Shown here piece by piece: positions 17,042 through 25,845 of a stretch of DNA of 64,000 nt. The DNA is taken from assembly GCA_902492555.1 (NCBI GenBank), contig CABUMH010000004.1, positions 1 through 64,000 of the forward strand, in the 5' to 3' direction. A model generated the notes under the pieces. It was not told the DNA's origin and searched no databases. It saw only the letters and a program-made list of their open reading frames with translations. Every line of letters starts with the position of its first letter. The first letter of the stretch is position 1. This DNA comes from Eisenbergiella sp900555195 (GTDB lineage: Bacteria; Bacillota; Clostridia; Lachnospirales; Lachnospiraceae). The translations under genes were made by a program, and so were the position numbers.

Positions 17042-17314
17042 ACAGCCTGCCTCCCATCTCCCCTTTCAAGGGTTCTCCTGCGGCTCCATATCCGGATCCC
17101 ATCCGCCGCCAGTATTTCCTTTACTCTCCGGTTTTATTATAAAATGTACCCGAATCCGCGTCTAATACCTATCTTTTATCTCTCATCATTCATTTTCCGC
17201 ATGGGAGATTTCTTTTCCGTTGAACCTTGACCACAGAATTTAGATGGGATACTATATTTTTATGGTGCATCCCATGTACCAAATAAAACAGAAAGCAGAC
17301 AGGGGGAAACTGCA

Positions 17315-19324
17315 ATGGTCATTTATGTTGACGCAAATGCCTTCCGCGAAGGAAACGGGACAAAGGAACGGCCTTTCCGTTATATCAATGATGCGGCCCA
17401 AATCGCCAGGCCCGGGGATGAGGTTCTGGTCGCTCCCGGTGTATACCGTGAATATGTGAATCCTGCAAACGCAGGCACACAGGACGCACGGATCACTTAC
17501 CGCAGCACAGAGCCGCTGGGCGCCGTGATCACCGGAGCGGAGGAGGTGAAAAACTGGACATTGTATCAGGGAAATGTCTGGGTATGCCGGATCGGGAACA
17601 GCCTGTTCGGAAATTACAATCCTTATACCACCTATGTGTATGGAGACTGGTATTTCGCAGGCCGGAGCAAGCATACCGGAGCCGTATACCTGAACGACAA
17701 GATGCTCTACGAAGCGGAAAGCCTGGAGGCATGCATCAAGGGAGAAGTATGGGAATACTCCTGGGAGCCGGAGGATTCCGTCTACAAATGGTATGCCGAA
17801 CAGGACGGGGAAGAAACCGTTATCTACGCCAATTTCCAGGGGAAGAATCCCAATGAGGAAAAGGTGGAAATCAATGTACGGCGTGAATGCTTCATGCCCG
17901 AAAAAACGGGTGTAAGCTATCTGACCGTCAGCGGTTTTCGTATCGAAAAGGCCGCTACCACTTGGGCGCCTCCGGCCGCCTATCAGGACGGAATGATCAG
18001 CCCCCATTGGTCCAAGGGATGGATCATTGAAGACTGCGAAATCAGCAACAGCAAATGTGCCGGAATCTGCCTGGGCAAATATCTGGATCCGGATAACGAG
18101 CACTACTTCACTTACAAGCATGTGAAGAGCCCCACGCAGATGGAAAGAGACGCCGTATGCAGAGGCCAGTATCACGGCTGGTTGAAGGAAAACGTGGGAA
18201 GCCACATCATCCGCCGCTGCAATATCCACAACTGTGAGCAGGGCGGCATCATCGGCCGTATGGGCGGGGTTTTCTCCATCATTGAGGACAACCATATCCA
18301 TCACATCAACAACATGATGGAACTGGGCGGTGCGGAAATCGCAGGCATCAAGATGCATGCGGCCATCGACGTTATTTTCCGCCGCAACCACATCCATCAC
18401 TGCACCATGGGAATCTGGTGCGACTGGGAAGCGCAGGGAACCCGGATCACGCAGAACCTTCTCCATGATAACCAGAGGCCGGAATTCGCCAAGCAGTTAC
18501 CCGGCGGAATGATGAGCCAGGATATCTTCGTGGAAGTCAGCCATGGCCCTACGCTGATCGACAACAACATCCTTCTGTCGGATGTGTCGCTTCGGATGGC
18601 GACGGAAGGCGTTGCTATGGTACACAATCTGATCTGCGGCTCCTTCACTGTCGTGGGCGGCGGAACCGACAATATCGTAGAGGGCGTGAACAGGGCCCGC
18701 TATACCCCGTACCACATCCCGCATCGCACGGAAGTGATGGGATTCATGACAATCCTGCACGGAGACGACCGTTTCTATAACAATATCTTCGTTCAGAAGT
18801 GGCCTGCCGAATCGCTTTTGATCCGCCATGACAGCGATGACGGCGTCGATCAGGAGAACCGCGAGGTGGGCACCCATGTGATGGACGAATATCCTACCTA
18901 TGAAGAATGGATCAAAAAATTTGACATGGATACGGACACGCCGGATATGAAGAAGCTGGAGCCCGCACACTTCCAGCATCTGCCCGTGTGGGTGAAAGGC
19001 AATGTCTACTTCAATGGAGCGAAGGCATATAAAAACGAGTCTTCCAATCTCATCGACTCTGAGCATGAGGTAAAAGTGGAAGTGACGATGCAGGACGGCA
19101 AGCCCGTTCTGTCCACCAATCTGTATGAATTCCTGGACGGTTTTACCGTGGATATGGTAAACAGCGACGTTCTGGGAGAAGCCTTTGAGCCGGAAGAAAA
19201 ATATGAAAATCCGGACGGCACGCCGATCACCTTTGACCGGGACTATTTCGGAGATCACCGCGGCACACAGATTCTGCCCGGCCCCTTCTCAGGCAAGGAC
19301 GCTGACGGCCGCAGGCTGTGGTAA
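17315..19324 (+). CDS. GH120-family beta-xylosidase (right-handed beta-helix)
   Basis: A 669-residue parallel beta-helix enzyme without signal peptide, so cytoplasmic, acting on imported xylo-oligosaccharides. It matches the Thermoanaerobacterium GH120 beta-xylosidase along its length as I recall it (APGVYREYVNP, GNYNPY, VYGDWYF, TTIYANFQG-like, EINVRRECF, TWAPPAAY, HWSKGWIIEDCEI). The nucleophile Asp370 is in WCDWEAQGTR and the acid/base Glu407 in FVEVSHGP. The loop between them carries about 14 extra residues (around PEFAKQLPGGMMSQ). AGGGGG lies 8-9 nt upstream of the start. No transporter for xylosides is adjacent. Confidence 0.85.
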   Translation: MVIYVDANAFREGNGTKERPFRYINDAAQIARPGDEVLVAPGVYREYVNPANAGTQDARITYRSTEPLGAVITGAEEVKNWTLYQGNVWVCRIGNSLFGNYNPYTTYVYGDWYFAGRSKHTGAVYLNDKMLYEAESLEACIKGEVWEYSWEPEDSVYKWYAEQDGEETVIYANFQGKNPNEEKVEINVRRECFMPEKTGVSYLTVSGFRIEKAATTWAPPAAYQDGMISPHWSKGWIIEDCEISNSKCAGICLGKYLDPDNEHYFTYKHVKSPTQMERDAVCRGQYHGWLKENVGSHIIRRCNIHNCEQGGIIGRMGGVFSIIEDNHIHHINNMMELGGAEIAGIKMHAAIDVIFRRNHIHHCTMGIWCDWEAQGTRITQNLLHDNQRPEFAKQLPGGMMSQDIFVEVSHGPTLIDNNILLSDVSLRMATEGVAMVHNLICGSFTVVGGGTDNIVEGVNRARYTPYHIPHRTEVMGFMTILHGDDRFYNNIFVQKWPAESLLIRHDSDDGVDQENREVGTHVMDEYPTYEEWIKKFDMDTDTPDMKKLEPAHFQHLPVWVKGNVYFNGAKAYKNESSNLIDSEHEVKVEVTMQDGKPVLSTNLYEFLDGFTVDMVNSDVLGEAFEPEEKYENPDGTPITFDRDYFGDHRGTQILPGPFSGKDADGRRLW

Positions 19325-19564
19325 TATTTCAGCCTGATCGGAAAAATCTATAGAAAACCGGTCATCAACAATGAAACAGGGTGTCTGTGCAGGGCGAATC
19401 CCTATGATCTGGTAATTGAGATGGCAGATAAAGTTCTTCGCAAAACCCGCAATGGCATTTCCTTCGCCCCAGGCGGAGACCACAGCAATGATACGGATGA
19501 AATCAAACAATTCTTATGCGAACTTGTGGAGACGATGCGGAAAGCCTGCCATCTGGTAAAATAA
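19325..19564 (+). pseudogene. 3' remnant of an unidentified gene, in frame after the GH120 stop
   Basis: Directly after the GH120 TAA the same frame stays open for 79 codons to a TAA at 19562-19564. The translation looks like real protein (KIYRKPVINNETGCLCRANP, DLVIEMADKVLRKTRNG, EIKQFLCELVETMRKA), but there is no start codon or ribosome binding site. It seems to be the C-terminal end of a gene whose front part is gone. I do not recognise the family. Confidence 0.45.
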
Positions 19565-20675
19565 ACACAGGCGGCCCTTCCGATATCAGCAGGCTTCCGG
19601 CATCAGCCGGAGCCTGCCCCTGCTGGAAGAGAGGAATTACCCATTCTTCTCTTCCTTCTTTGTCTTCGCTTCCTGCTTTTCCTTTCCAAAATGCACGATG
19701 CAGTGCCATGCCCCGCGTATGAATCATTTTTCTGGATATTTCCGTATTGTGGAACACATCAAATCCATGAAAGGTTCCTTTCACATCCTCTAAATGCACA
19801 GGGACACCGCATGCCTTCAGCCTGTTCGCATAGGATATCCCTTCGTCATGCAGGCAGTCAAATTCTTCCGCTTCGATATACGCCGGCGGAAGATCATGCA
19901 GCTCCTGCTCGCAGGCTGGAGATGCATAGTTTTGCATCCCGTGATCCGCATCTTTCAGGTAGAGCCGCCACATCCTTTCCGTCAGCCGGGCGTTCCAAAT
20001 GGGGCTGTCCGTATATTTTCTCATAGAATCCGTCCCCATACGCGCATCCAACACCGGATAGATCAACATCTGAAAGCAGATCTCACCCATTCCCTTCTTT
20101 CGGTTCCACAGCGTACAGGCGGCGGCCAGCGCGCCTCCGGCGCTGTCTCCTCCTACCGCGATGCGCGTTCTATCAATGCCTGTTTTCCCGCATGTCTGGA
20201 TGTATTCCAGACCGGAACAGCAATCCAGGAAGGGAACAGGAAACGGATATTGGTCTGACGTCCGATAATGGACGAGCGCCACCATACATTCCGCCAGTTT
20301 CGCATACTCTACTGCCGTTGCATGGATATAGGGCGCGTCTTCCAGGCAGAATCCGCCTCCATGGAAATATACCAGGCAGGGAAGCGCTTCCTTCACAGCC
20401 TCCGGCATATAGAGGGTCAAGCGGAGCTTTTTTCCGTCCCATGCATCGATCCATACCGTTCTGCGTTTCACCCCCGGCAAAGGAGCGGGCAGCTTCATCC
20501 CCCTCAGGCACTTGTTTGCGAGCCGCAGCGTCGGGCCCGAAAGGAAAAAACCGGGCACCGCGAATTTATTCAGCAACCAATATCCTCTGGCCAACGGATA
20601 TTTCCTATCTCTCCAGCCGCACCACGCAGCTGCCGCCAGCGCGCCTGTGATGCATATATGTTTTTTTGCGGACAC
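19503..20675 (-). CDS. Alpha/beta hydrolase, HSL/acetyl-esterase type
   Basis: A 390-residue esterase-like protein: oxyanion motif HGGGF at 105-109, nucleophile Ser178 in GGDSAGG, an acidic EFDCLHDEG and catalytic His in FHGFDVF. A hydrophobic N-terminal segment (ITGALAAAAWCG) may anchor it in the membrane. Start is GTG at 20675 with AAGGAGGAG 7 nt upstream. Family proteins normally end soon after the GMALHRAFW helix; here about 60 further residues (Ser/Pro/Gly-rich) follow and overlap the opposite-strand remnant, so the native stop may have been lost. Confidence 0.85.
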   Translation of the reverse strand: MSAKKHICITGALAAAAWCGWRDRKYPLARGYWLLNKFAVPGFFLSGPTLRLANKCLRGMKLPAPLPGVKRRTVWIDAWDGKKLRLTLYMPEAVKEALPCLVYFHGGGFCLEDAPYIHATAVEYAKLAECMVALVHYRTSDQYPFPVPFLDCCSGLEYIQTCGKTGIDRTRIAVGGDSAGGALAAACTLWNRKKGMGEICFQMLIYPVLDARMGTDSMRKYTDSPIWNARLTERMWRLYLKDADHGMQNYASPACEQELHDLPPAYIEAEEFDCLHDEGISYANRLKACGVPVHLEDVKGTFHGFDVFHNTEISRKMIHTRGMALHRAFWKGKAGSEDKEGREEWVIPLFQQGQAPADAGSLLISEGPPVFILPDGRLSASSPQVRIRIV

Positions 20676-20794
20676 TTCTCATCTCCTCCTTCTTCTGCCG
20701 GCCGTTTACGCCGCCTCAAGCCGCTGCGCCTTCCATTTCCCCGTCCCTTCTGGTTTTATTTCGACGGTTTTCCATCTTTTCCCGAACAGACAAA

Positions 20795-20828
20795 GCCCGC
20801 GGCCATCCTTTTCAGACCGGCCGCAGGC
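20795..20828 (-). terminator. Terminator-like hairpin after the secreted hydrolase gene
   Basis: GCCCGCGGCC pairs with GGCCGCAGGC (one mismatch), followed by TTTGTCTG on the minus strand and GTTTTCTTTTC on the plus strand. Confidence 0.55.
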
Positions 20829-20882
20829 GTTTTCTTTTCTGCTTTCTGCTATTTTATCACAGGTATGACACATACGTCATGC

Positions 20883-21968
20883 CTATAAAGCCGCATTCTC
20901 CTGGATCCAGTTCTCGATGTGCTGTGCAATCACATCATTGTTCAGATCCTGGAACATGAAGTGGTCGTTTCCGGTAATCCCTTCCTGCGGAAGATCCACG
21001 ACCGTACAATTTCCTCCGAGCGCATTGTACGCAGCCTCAAAATCATAGCAGGCCTGGCGCATCATCTGCCACATTCCGGTCGCCGGGATCGTGGGATCCC
21101 CATTGTCAATATAGTCTCCAAAATACATGGTGACAGGGATATTCTTTGAAAGCACCGTATGGAAATCCAGGGAATCCGCTGAAGGTGCTCCGCCCGGCTC
21201 AATCGCCACGATCGCTGCGATATGATCCGTATACTGCGCCGCCGTCCAGCCAGGGCCGCCGCCCTGAGAGTGCGTCACCAGGATGGAATTCTTACCCGTT
21301 CTCTCATACACCTCATCAATGGTAGCCGCTACAGCCCTTGCCACCACCTCGTTATCAAAATCTGAACCCATGTCAGAACGCATTCCAGTATCCGGCGTCA
21401 TCTGACGGAAAAACTGATCGACCGATTCCGGATCGTTCGGGAACTGAGAGCCTTCATTTACCACAGACTGTCCGTTTTCCCAACGTCCGATACGGAACTG
21501 GGTATACCAACGCTGATCCAGGGTCTTGGTGCTGATCTCTCCGCTGACTGAAGTCGCTCCCGCTTCCCCTCGTCTCGGCTGATCGATCAGGAATACGCTG
21601 TGTCCGTTCCTCAGGAAAATATCAGACCATCCCTCGCGTCCGTCCGGCGTGGTCATCCATCCCATACGCGACTGTCCGTAGCCGTGGAGAAATACCATGG
21701 GCAGCCCGGTCTCCTCTTCAGGGATCTGATAGAGCACATTGGCGTGATCCACATGTGCGGTCTGTCCTGCTCCCGTTTCCTCCCACTGGTTGGAAGGATC
21801 AAATGTTCCTTCTGAGGTCAGCGTGATCCCTCCCGCTGAAAAGATTCCCTGGTCAGCAATAGCAATCGGTTCCTCTCCTTCTGCCGCGTAACTCGTATAA
21901 CCGCTTGTGAGCATCATCGTACCTGCAGCCAGAATCGCGGCAAGCCTGAGAACTTTTTTGTTTCTCAT
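20883..21968 (-). CDS. Secreted alpha/beta hydrolase
   Basis: A 361-residue exported hydrolase. The Sec signal peptide is MRNKKVLRLAAILAAGTMML with probable cleavage after SYA near residue 28. The mature part has the oxyanion loop FLHGYGQS (94-101), nucleophile Ser234 in VTHSQGGGPG, and catalytic His in GNDHFMFQ near 338. Similar enzymes are annotated as esterases or unspecified hydrolases; substrate unknown. Different family branch from the neighbouring HSL-type hydrolase. Confidence 0.83.
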   Translation of the reverse strand: MRNKKVLRLAAILAAGTMMLTSGYTSYAAEGEEPIAIADQGIFSAGGITLTSEGTFDPSNQWEETGAGQTAHVDHANVLYQIPEEETGLPMVFLHGYGQSRMGWMTTPDGREGWSDIFLRNGHSVFLIDQPRRGEAGATSVSGEISTKTLDQRWYTQFRIGRWENGQSVVNEGSQFPNDPESVDQFFRQMTPDTGMRSDMGSDFDNEVVARAVAATIDEVYERTGKNSILVTHSQGGGPGWTAAQYTDHIAAIVAIEPGGAPSADSLDFHTVLSKNIPVTMYFGDYIDNGDPTIPATGMWQMMRQACYDFEAAYNALGGNCTVVDLPQEGITGNDHFMFQDLNNDVIAQHIENWIQENAAL

Positions 21969-22056
21969 ATGCTTTCTCCTCCATATTCTTCATCTCATTC
22001 CGTCAATGGTAAAGTACTGCAGCTGTCGTACCTTTCATCTGGCCTCATTATATAGA

Positions 22057-22084
22057 AAACGGAACTTCCCCAGAAGTCCCGTTT
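22057..22084 (-). terminator. Terminator of the isomerase/epimerase gene
   Basis: On the minus strand AACGGGACTTC, a short loop and GAAGTTCCGTT form a stem followed by TTCTATATAAT. Lies 56 bp after the gene's stop. Confidence 0.5.
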
Positions 22085-22139
22085 CGTTATTCTGTATTTA
22101 CCTGCAGGTTTACAGTCGACTCGCCCTGTTTCCCAGGCC

Positions 22140-22916
22140 TTAAAAATATTTCTTCAGATACGCAATGCTTTTTTCCGCGATCTCTTCATAGTCATATTGA
22201 TATACATCCAGGGAGGCACAGCCATGAAAGCCTGTTTCATGCAGTTTATCCGCATATGCTTTCAGATCCATATCTCCTTCATATGGAACCAGATGGTTAT
22301 GGACGCCCGCCGCCATATTTTCCAGATGGGCATGCACGATGTACGGGCCGAGTTTTTCTATGGCTTTTAGAGGTTCTTCCTCTTCCAGGAAAAAATGACC
22401 GATGTCCGCATTCACGCCTATGCTGCTCTGCCCCGCCTCCTCCATGGCCTGCAGGAGAAGATCCGCATTATGGATCACAAACCCCGGTTCGTACTCCACC
22501 GCCAGCCGGATCTGATATGCTTCCGCTTCCTGCCCAAGCTCCTTCATACAGTCGATCTGCTTTTCCCACTGCTGCCGGAACGGCTCTTCCTGCCTTCTGT
22601 GCGCGCCATTGATAATCACCACTTCGGCTCCCATCTCATGCGCTATCCGGATCGCATCCTTCACATTCTGCATGCGCTCCCTGCTTTCTGTATAATCCAG
22701 ATGCGCGCCCACGGAATAGGTCTGTACGCCCTTTTCCTTCAGGAATTCCCTGATCTTTTGCCCGAATCCGGGCTGAAAAAATTCTTTCTTCGGCTGAAAA
22801 TCAGAATCATACAGGTTGATTTCCACGCCGTCAAACCCGCATGCGGGAATCCTCGCAATCGCCTCCTCATAGCTTTCGGCGTCTCGAATCATCTGCGTCC
22901 TTCCCAGTATATACAT
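22140..22916 (-). CDS. Sugar phosphate isomerase/epimerase (AP-endonuclease-2 fold)
   Basis: A 258-residue TIM-barrel protein of the xylose-isomerase-like/IolE family. Typical segments: ACGFDGVEINLYDSDF, VQTYSVGAHLDYT, IRIAHEMGAEVVIINGAH, IRLAVEYEPG, IGVNADIGHFFL, YIVHAHLENM. Glu, Asp and His in VEYEP, NADIGH and HAHLEN are the expected metal ligands. Substrate unknown. GGAGGG lies 8 nt upstream of the start. Apparently monocistronic. Confidence 0.88.
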   Translation of the reverse strand: MYILGRTQMIRDAESYEEAIARIPACGFDGVEINLYDSDFQPKKEFFQPGFGQKIREFLKEKGVQTYSVGAHLDYTESRERMQNVKDAIRIAHEMGAEVVIINGAHRRQEEPFRQQWEKQIDCMKELGQEAEAYQIRLAVEYEPGFVIHNADLLLQAMEEAGQSSIGVNADIGHFFLEEEEPLKAIEKLGPYIVHAHLENMAAGVHNHLVPYEGDMDLKAYADKLHETGFHGCASLDVYQYDYEEIAEKSIAYLKKYF

Positions 22917-23057
22917 GTATGTATCCCTCCTGTCCGCCCAGACGTATGCGCTGTGATGCTCTTTTTATAGCTTATACTCCCTACGGACAGAATAGCATAT
23001 GTCCGGTCCAAGGACAATGTTCTTCAAAGCGATTGGCCGGTTTGTTCTCCTTTTCTT

Positions 23058-23545
23058 TTAATGCACCTCCTCCCTCAGATTCACCTGTTCTGTATCAAAC
23101 CTGACGCAGGTAAATCCTTCCTCCCCTGTCCGCTCAAACACACCGTCCACTGTCAGACTCGCCTTATCCAAATATTCGTCAAACCCCTTCGTCAGTTCCT
23201 CCACATAGGACAATTTGTATTTCTCATCTCCCTGCCGCAGGAATTTTCCATCTGTCCATTCATAACGGGTATAACTGCCGCCCTCTATCAGGAACAGGAA
23301 TTCCGCATTCCCGGATCGGTAGTAAATATTTCCTTCCGCATCCCTGGCTCTGGATATTGTCCTCACTACGCCATCGTCGCTTCCCCAGCCGCTCCCGTCT
23401 TCAATTCTTCTTCCAGTCCTGTTTCCACGCCGCTTTCCGTCTGGTTTTCTTCTCTCCCCTGTTCTCTTCCTTCCGTCCGGGAACATCCCATCAGCGCCAC
23501 TGAAAGGATCAGTCCCGCCAACATAATCCGCTTGTAATTCCTCAT
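23058..23545 (-). pseudogene. Lipoprotein gene with one frameshift
   Basis: The first part starts at 23545 with MRNYKRIMLAGLILSVALMGC, a lipoprotein signal with Cys21, then an acidic linker (EENQTESGVETGLEEE). Near 23365-23375 the frame closes and coding continues in another frame: GVVRTISRARDAEG, NIYYRSGNAEFLFLIEGG, then YVEELTKGFDEYLDKA, to the stop at 23058. Joined length is about 162 residues. The shape (lipoprotein with a small beta-rich domain) is clear but the family is not recognised. A sequencing error is a possible alternative. Confidence 0.65.
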
Positions 23546-23592
23546 AACCTTATCCCCTTCTCTTAAATGTTAATTTTGTGTTTTCCACTGTG

Positions 23593-24984
23593 TTAAGCCT
23601 GGAGACTATTTCCCGCTCCGGCGCAGCGTCCGCAGGACGCGCAGCCCCCATGGGATTTTGCCCAGAGACGTTCAGCCACAGGTGCCCACCTCTCCGCTGT
23701 TTCCACACATTTATCCGAAAATCCCTTCGCGCTCTCCAGGTTCTGATAATCCGTGCTCTTCGCATGGCTCTTTTCCACGATCTCCGTCAGCCGTCCGGGA
23801 TTGTCCAGAACAGGACAGGGCCGAAGCATGTTCTCATTCCAGGGCTGATTGTCATGGTATCCCATGAACAGCGGAGAACAGTACGCTTCCAGAAGGGTCT
23901 TTTCCCGGATATTGGAATCCGAATAATGGATGAACGCGCACGGCTCAATATCCCCGTTTGCGTTGATATGGCAGTAACTCCTGCCCCCGGCAATGCAGCC
24001 TCCCACATATTCTCCGTCATTCCAGAAGTCCACTGTAAAAATCGGCTTCGTCTTCCGGTATTCCCGAATTTTGTGGTACATCATCTCTCTCTGTTCCGCC
24101 GTCGCCATCAGCTCCGTCACGGCCCCTTTTCCCACCGGCATATAGGTGAAAAACCAGGCAAATTTCGCTCCCATTTCAATCATCTGATCAAAATAGGCCT
24201 CGCTTCCGATCACCTCCGCATTTGCCGATGTATAACAGCAGGAGATGCCGAAGGGCAGCTTCCTTTCCTTCAATATGTTCATGGCGCGGATGATCTTCTG
24301 ATAGGTTCCATCTCCCCTGCGGGAATCGGTGGCCTCTTCAAATCCCTCTATGCTGATAGCCGGCACGAAATTCTTCACCCGGAGCATTTCTTCCGCAAAC
24401 GCTTCATCAATCAGCGTTCCGTTTGTGAACGTGGAAAACACGCAGTCCGGATGCTCCTCGCACAGACGGATGATATCGTTCTTTCTCACCAGAGGTTCTC
24501 CGCCGGTGAACAGATAAACATAGGTTCCCAGCTCCACCCCCTGCTTCACGATACTGTCCATTTCTTCATAGGTCAGGTTCATATGGTTTCCATACTCCGC
24601 CGCCCAGCATCCCGTACACTTCAGGTTACAGGCACTGGTGGGATCCAAAAGAATCGCCCATGGAATATTGCAGTTATATTTCTCCCTGTTCTCTTTTTGT
24701 CTCTGATAGCCGAGCAGGCATCCGTTGATGATAAAATTTTCAAAAATCCGGTTTCGCACTCCCGGATCGATATCCGTCCACAGGCTCATCACCAGCTGAT
24801 GCCAGTTATTATCCTGCTCCATAACCACGTTGCGGATGATATCCCGCTGGGTCTTGAGCGTATCCTTCCAATCGAAGCGGTCAAACCAATCCAGAAGCTT
24901 GGGAAGATTTTTCTCCGGATCCTTATCCAGATAAGAAAGCGCCTGTTTCACTGCGAATGCCTCTACGTTTTGTACGATTGCCAT
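23593..24984 (-). CDS. Radical SAM protein with SPASM-like C-terminal cysteines
   Basis: A 463-residue radical SAM enzyme. The [4Fe-4S]-SAM cysteines are Cys119, 123 and 126 (CNLKCTGC), followed by the SAM-binding GGEP motif (FTGGEPLVR). An N-terminal ~110-residue helical region precedes the barrel. The C-terminal part has extra cysteines (GGCIAGGRSYCHINANGDIEPCAF, RPCPVL, CASCGRC), which would hold auxiliary clusters. Such enzymes often modify peptides or mature other enzymes; no precursor peptide is visible nearby, so the substrate is unknown. Confidence 0.87.
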   Translation of the reverse strand: MAIVQNVEAFAVKQALSYLDKDPEKNLPKLLDWFDRFDWKDTLKTQRDIIRNVVMEQDNNWHQLVMSLWTDIDPGVRNRIFENFIINGCLLGYQRQKENREKYNCNIPWAILLDPTSACNLKCTGCWAAEYGNHMNLTYEEMDSIVKQGVELGTYVYLFTGGEPLVRKNDIIRLCEEHPDCVFSTFTNGTLIDEAFAEEMLRVKNFVPAISIEGFEEATDSRRGDGTYQKIIRAMNILKERKLPFGISCCYTSANAEVIGSEAYFDQMIEMGAKFAWFFTYMPVGKGAVTELMATAEQREMMYHKIREYRKTKPIFTVDFWNDGEYVGGCIAGGRSYCHINANGDIEPCAFIHYSDSNIREKTLLEAYCSPLFMGYHDNQPWNENMLRPCPVLDNPGRLTEIVEKSHAKSTDYQNLESAKGFSDKCVETAERWAPVAERLWAKSHGGCASCGRCAGAGNSLQA

Positions 24985-25165
24985 AATTCTTGTTTCCTTT
25001 CTCTTTGGTTCTCTGTGTTTTGATTTTCTCTTCTGTTTGCTTCTGACGTAACTTTACCTGGCAATCTTTTGGATTCTGTTAGCGTATTGTTTCTGTACTA
25101 TTAATTTGTAGCTTTGTTTTTCAAAGCATCTTTATTTTAAATAACATTTTCTTGAACTTTCACAT

Positions 25166-25197
25166 AAAAAACCGGCAGTCTCTTTTCTGCCGGTTCT
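25166..25197. terminator. Bidirectional terminator-like hairpin
   Basis: AACCGGCAG and CTGCCGGTT form a 9-bp stem with a TCTCTTTT loop, flanked by A-rich sequence before and TCTAAATA after. It lies between the divergent radical SAM gene and the integrase remnant and may be left over from the inserted element. Confidence 0.5.
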
Positions 25198-25240
25198 AAA
25201 TAAAAATTTTGGTTACTGCCAGGGGCGCCCAGACTTCACC

Positions 25241-25510
25241 TTGAATACAACTCTGCTAAAAAAAGTACAACCAAACCTATATGTCTCTACAGATGCGGAT
25301 ATCCAACGCTTGATGGAAGCCGTTGAAGGTACTGACATGGAATTGTCGATTTTGTTGGCTGCCTTTGGGCCAATGCGGCGCGAAGACTATGGAAATGATG
25401 ACGTCCTTAAAGCGGTCTACCGCTATGCAATGAATAACAGACGAGCCGATATAAACCAGATCGCTAACCGGCATTTTGAAGAGATGCAACACAAATTACA
25501 AATAAAAAAG
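25241..25510 (+). pseudogene. Tyrosine recombinase (phage-type integrase) with internal deletion
   Basis: The first half (NLYVSTDADIQRLMEAVEGTD, LLAAFGPMRR) is the core-binding/catalytic boundary of Gram-positive phage integrases. After GPMRRE it jumps to NDDVLKAVYRYAMNNRR...HFEEMQHKL, the C-terminal tail that normally follows the active-site Tyr region. The catalytic Arg-His-Arg segment in between is deleted and the N-terminal domain is absent too. The frame then runs into the antisense of tRNA-Leu. Remnant of a mobile element that used the tRNA as its attachment site. Confidence 0.75.
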
Positions 25511-25513
25511 AAA

Positions 25514-25537
25514 AAGCCCCGAATTAACGGGGTTTTT
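25514..25537. terminator. Bidirectional terminator between integrase remnant and tRNA-Leu
   Basis: CCCCG and CGGGG flank GAATTAA, followed by TTTTTT on the plus strand and preceded by an A-run that gives TTTTT on the minus strand. Serves as terminator for the tRNA-Leu transcript on the minus strand. Confidence 0.6.
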
Positions 25538-25540
25538 TAC

Positions 25541-25624
25541 TGCCGGCAACCGGACTTGAACCGGTACGGGGTTGCCCCCGAGGGATTTTAAGTCCCTTGC
25601 GTCTGCCTATTCCGCCATGCCGGC
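25541..25624 (-). tRNA. tRNA-Leu (anticodon TAA)
   Basis: An 84-nt class II tRNA without encoded CCA. Acceptor stem GCCGGCA/TGCCGGC, D-arm GCGGAATAGGCAGACGC, anticodon loop CTTAAAA (anticodon TAA, reads UUA), long variable arm CTCGGGGGCAACCCCGT, T-loop GTTCAAGTC. An integrase remnant lies immediately at its 3' side. Confidence 0.95.
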
Positions 25625-25696
25625 GCACATCCACACCCGCCTTTCTGCTGGCCCGCACAACCGGCGGAACCTTTTAAAAGCCAGGGTCATGGATAA

Positions 25697-25778
25697 TGGA
25701 TGGAGGTGGATTCGAACCACCGAAGCAATTTGCAGCAGATTTACAGTCTGTCCCCTTTGGCCACTCGGGAATCCATCC
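25697..25778 (-). tRNA. tRNA-Tyr (anticodon GTA)
   Basis: An 82-nt class II tRNA. Acceptor stem GGATGGA/TCCATCC, D-arm with CCCGAGTGGCCAAAGGGG, anticodon stem-loop CAGACTGTAAATCTG (anticodon GTA), variable arm CTGCAAATTGCTTCGG, T-loop GTTCGAATC. It lies upstream of tRNA-Leu in the same direction, probably in one transcript. Confidence 0.95.
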
Positions 25779-25845
25779 ATGAAAAGGCGGTTCGGACAAC
25801 GATCCCGTTTCCTTCGCCTTTACCTTTATCCATTTAAACATACCT

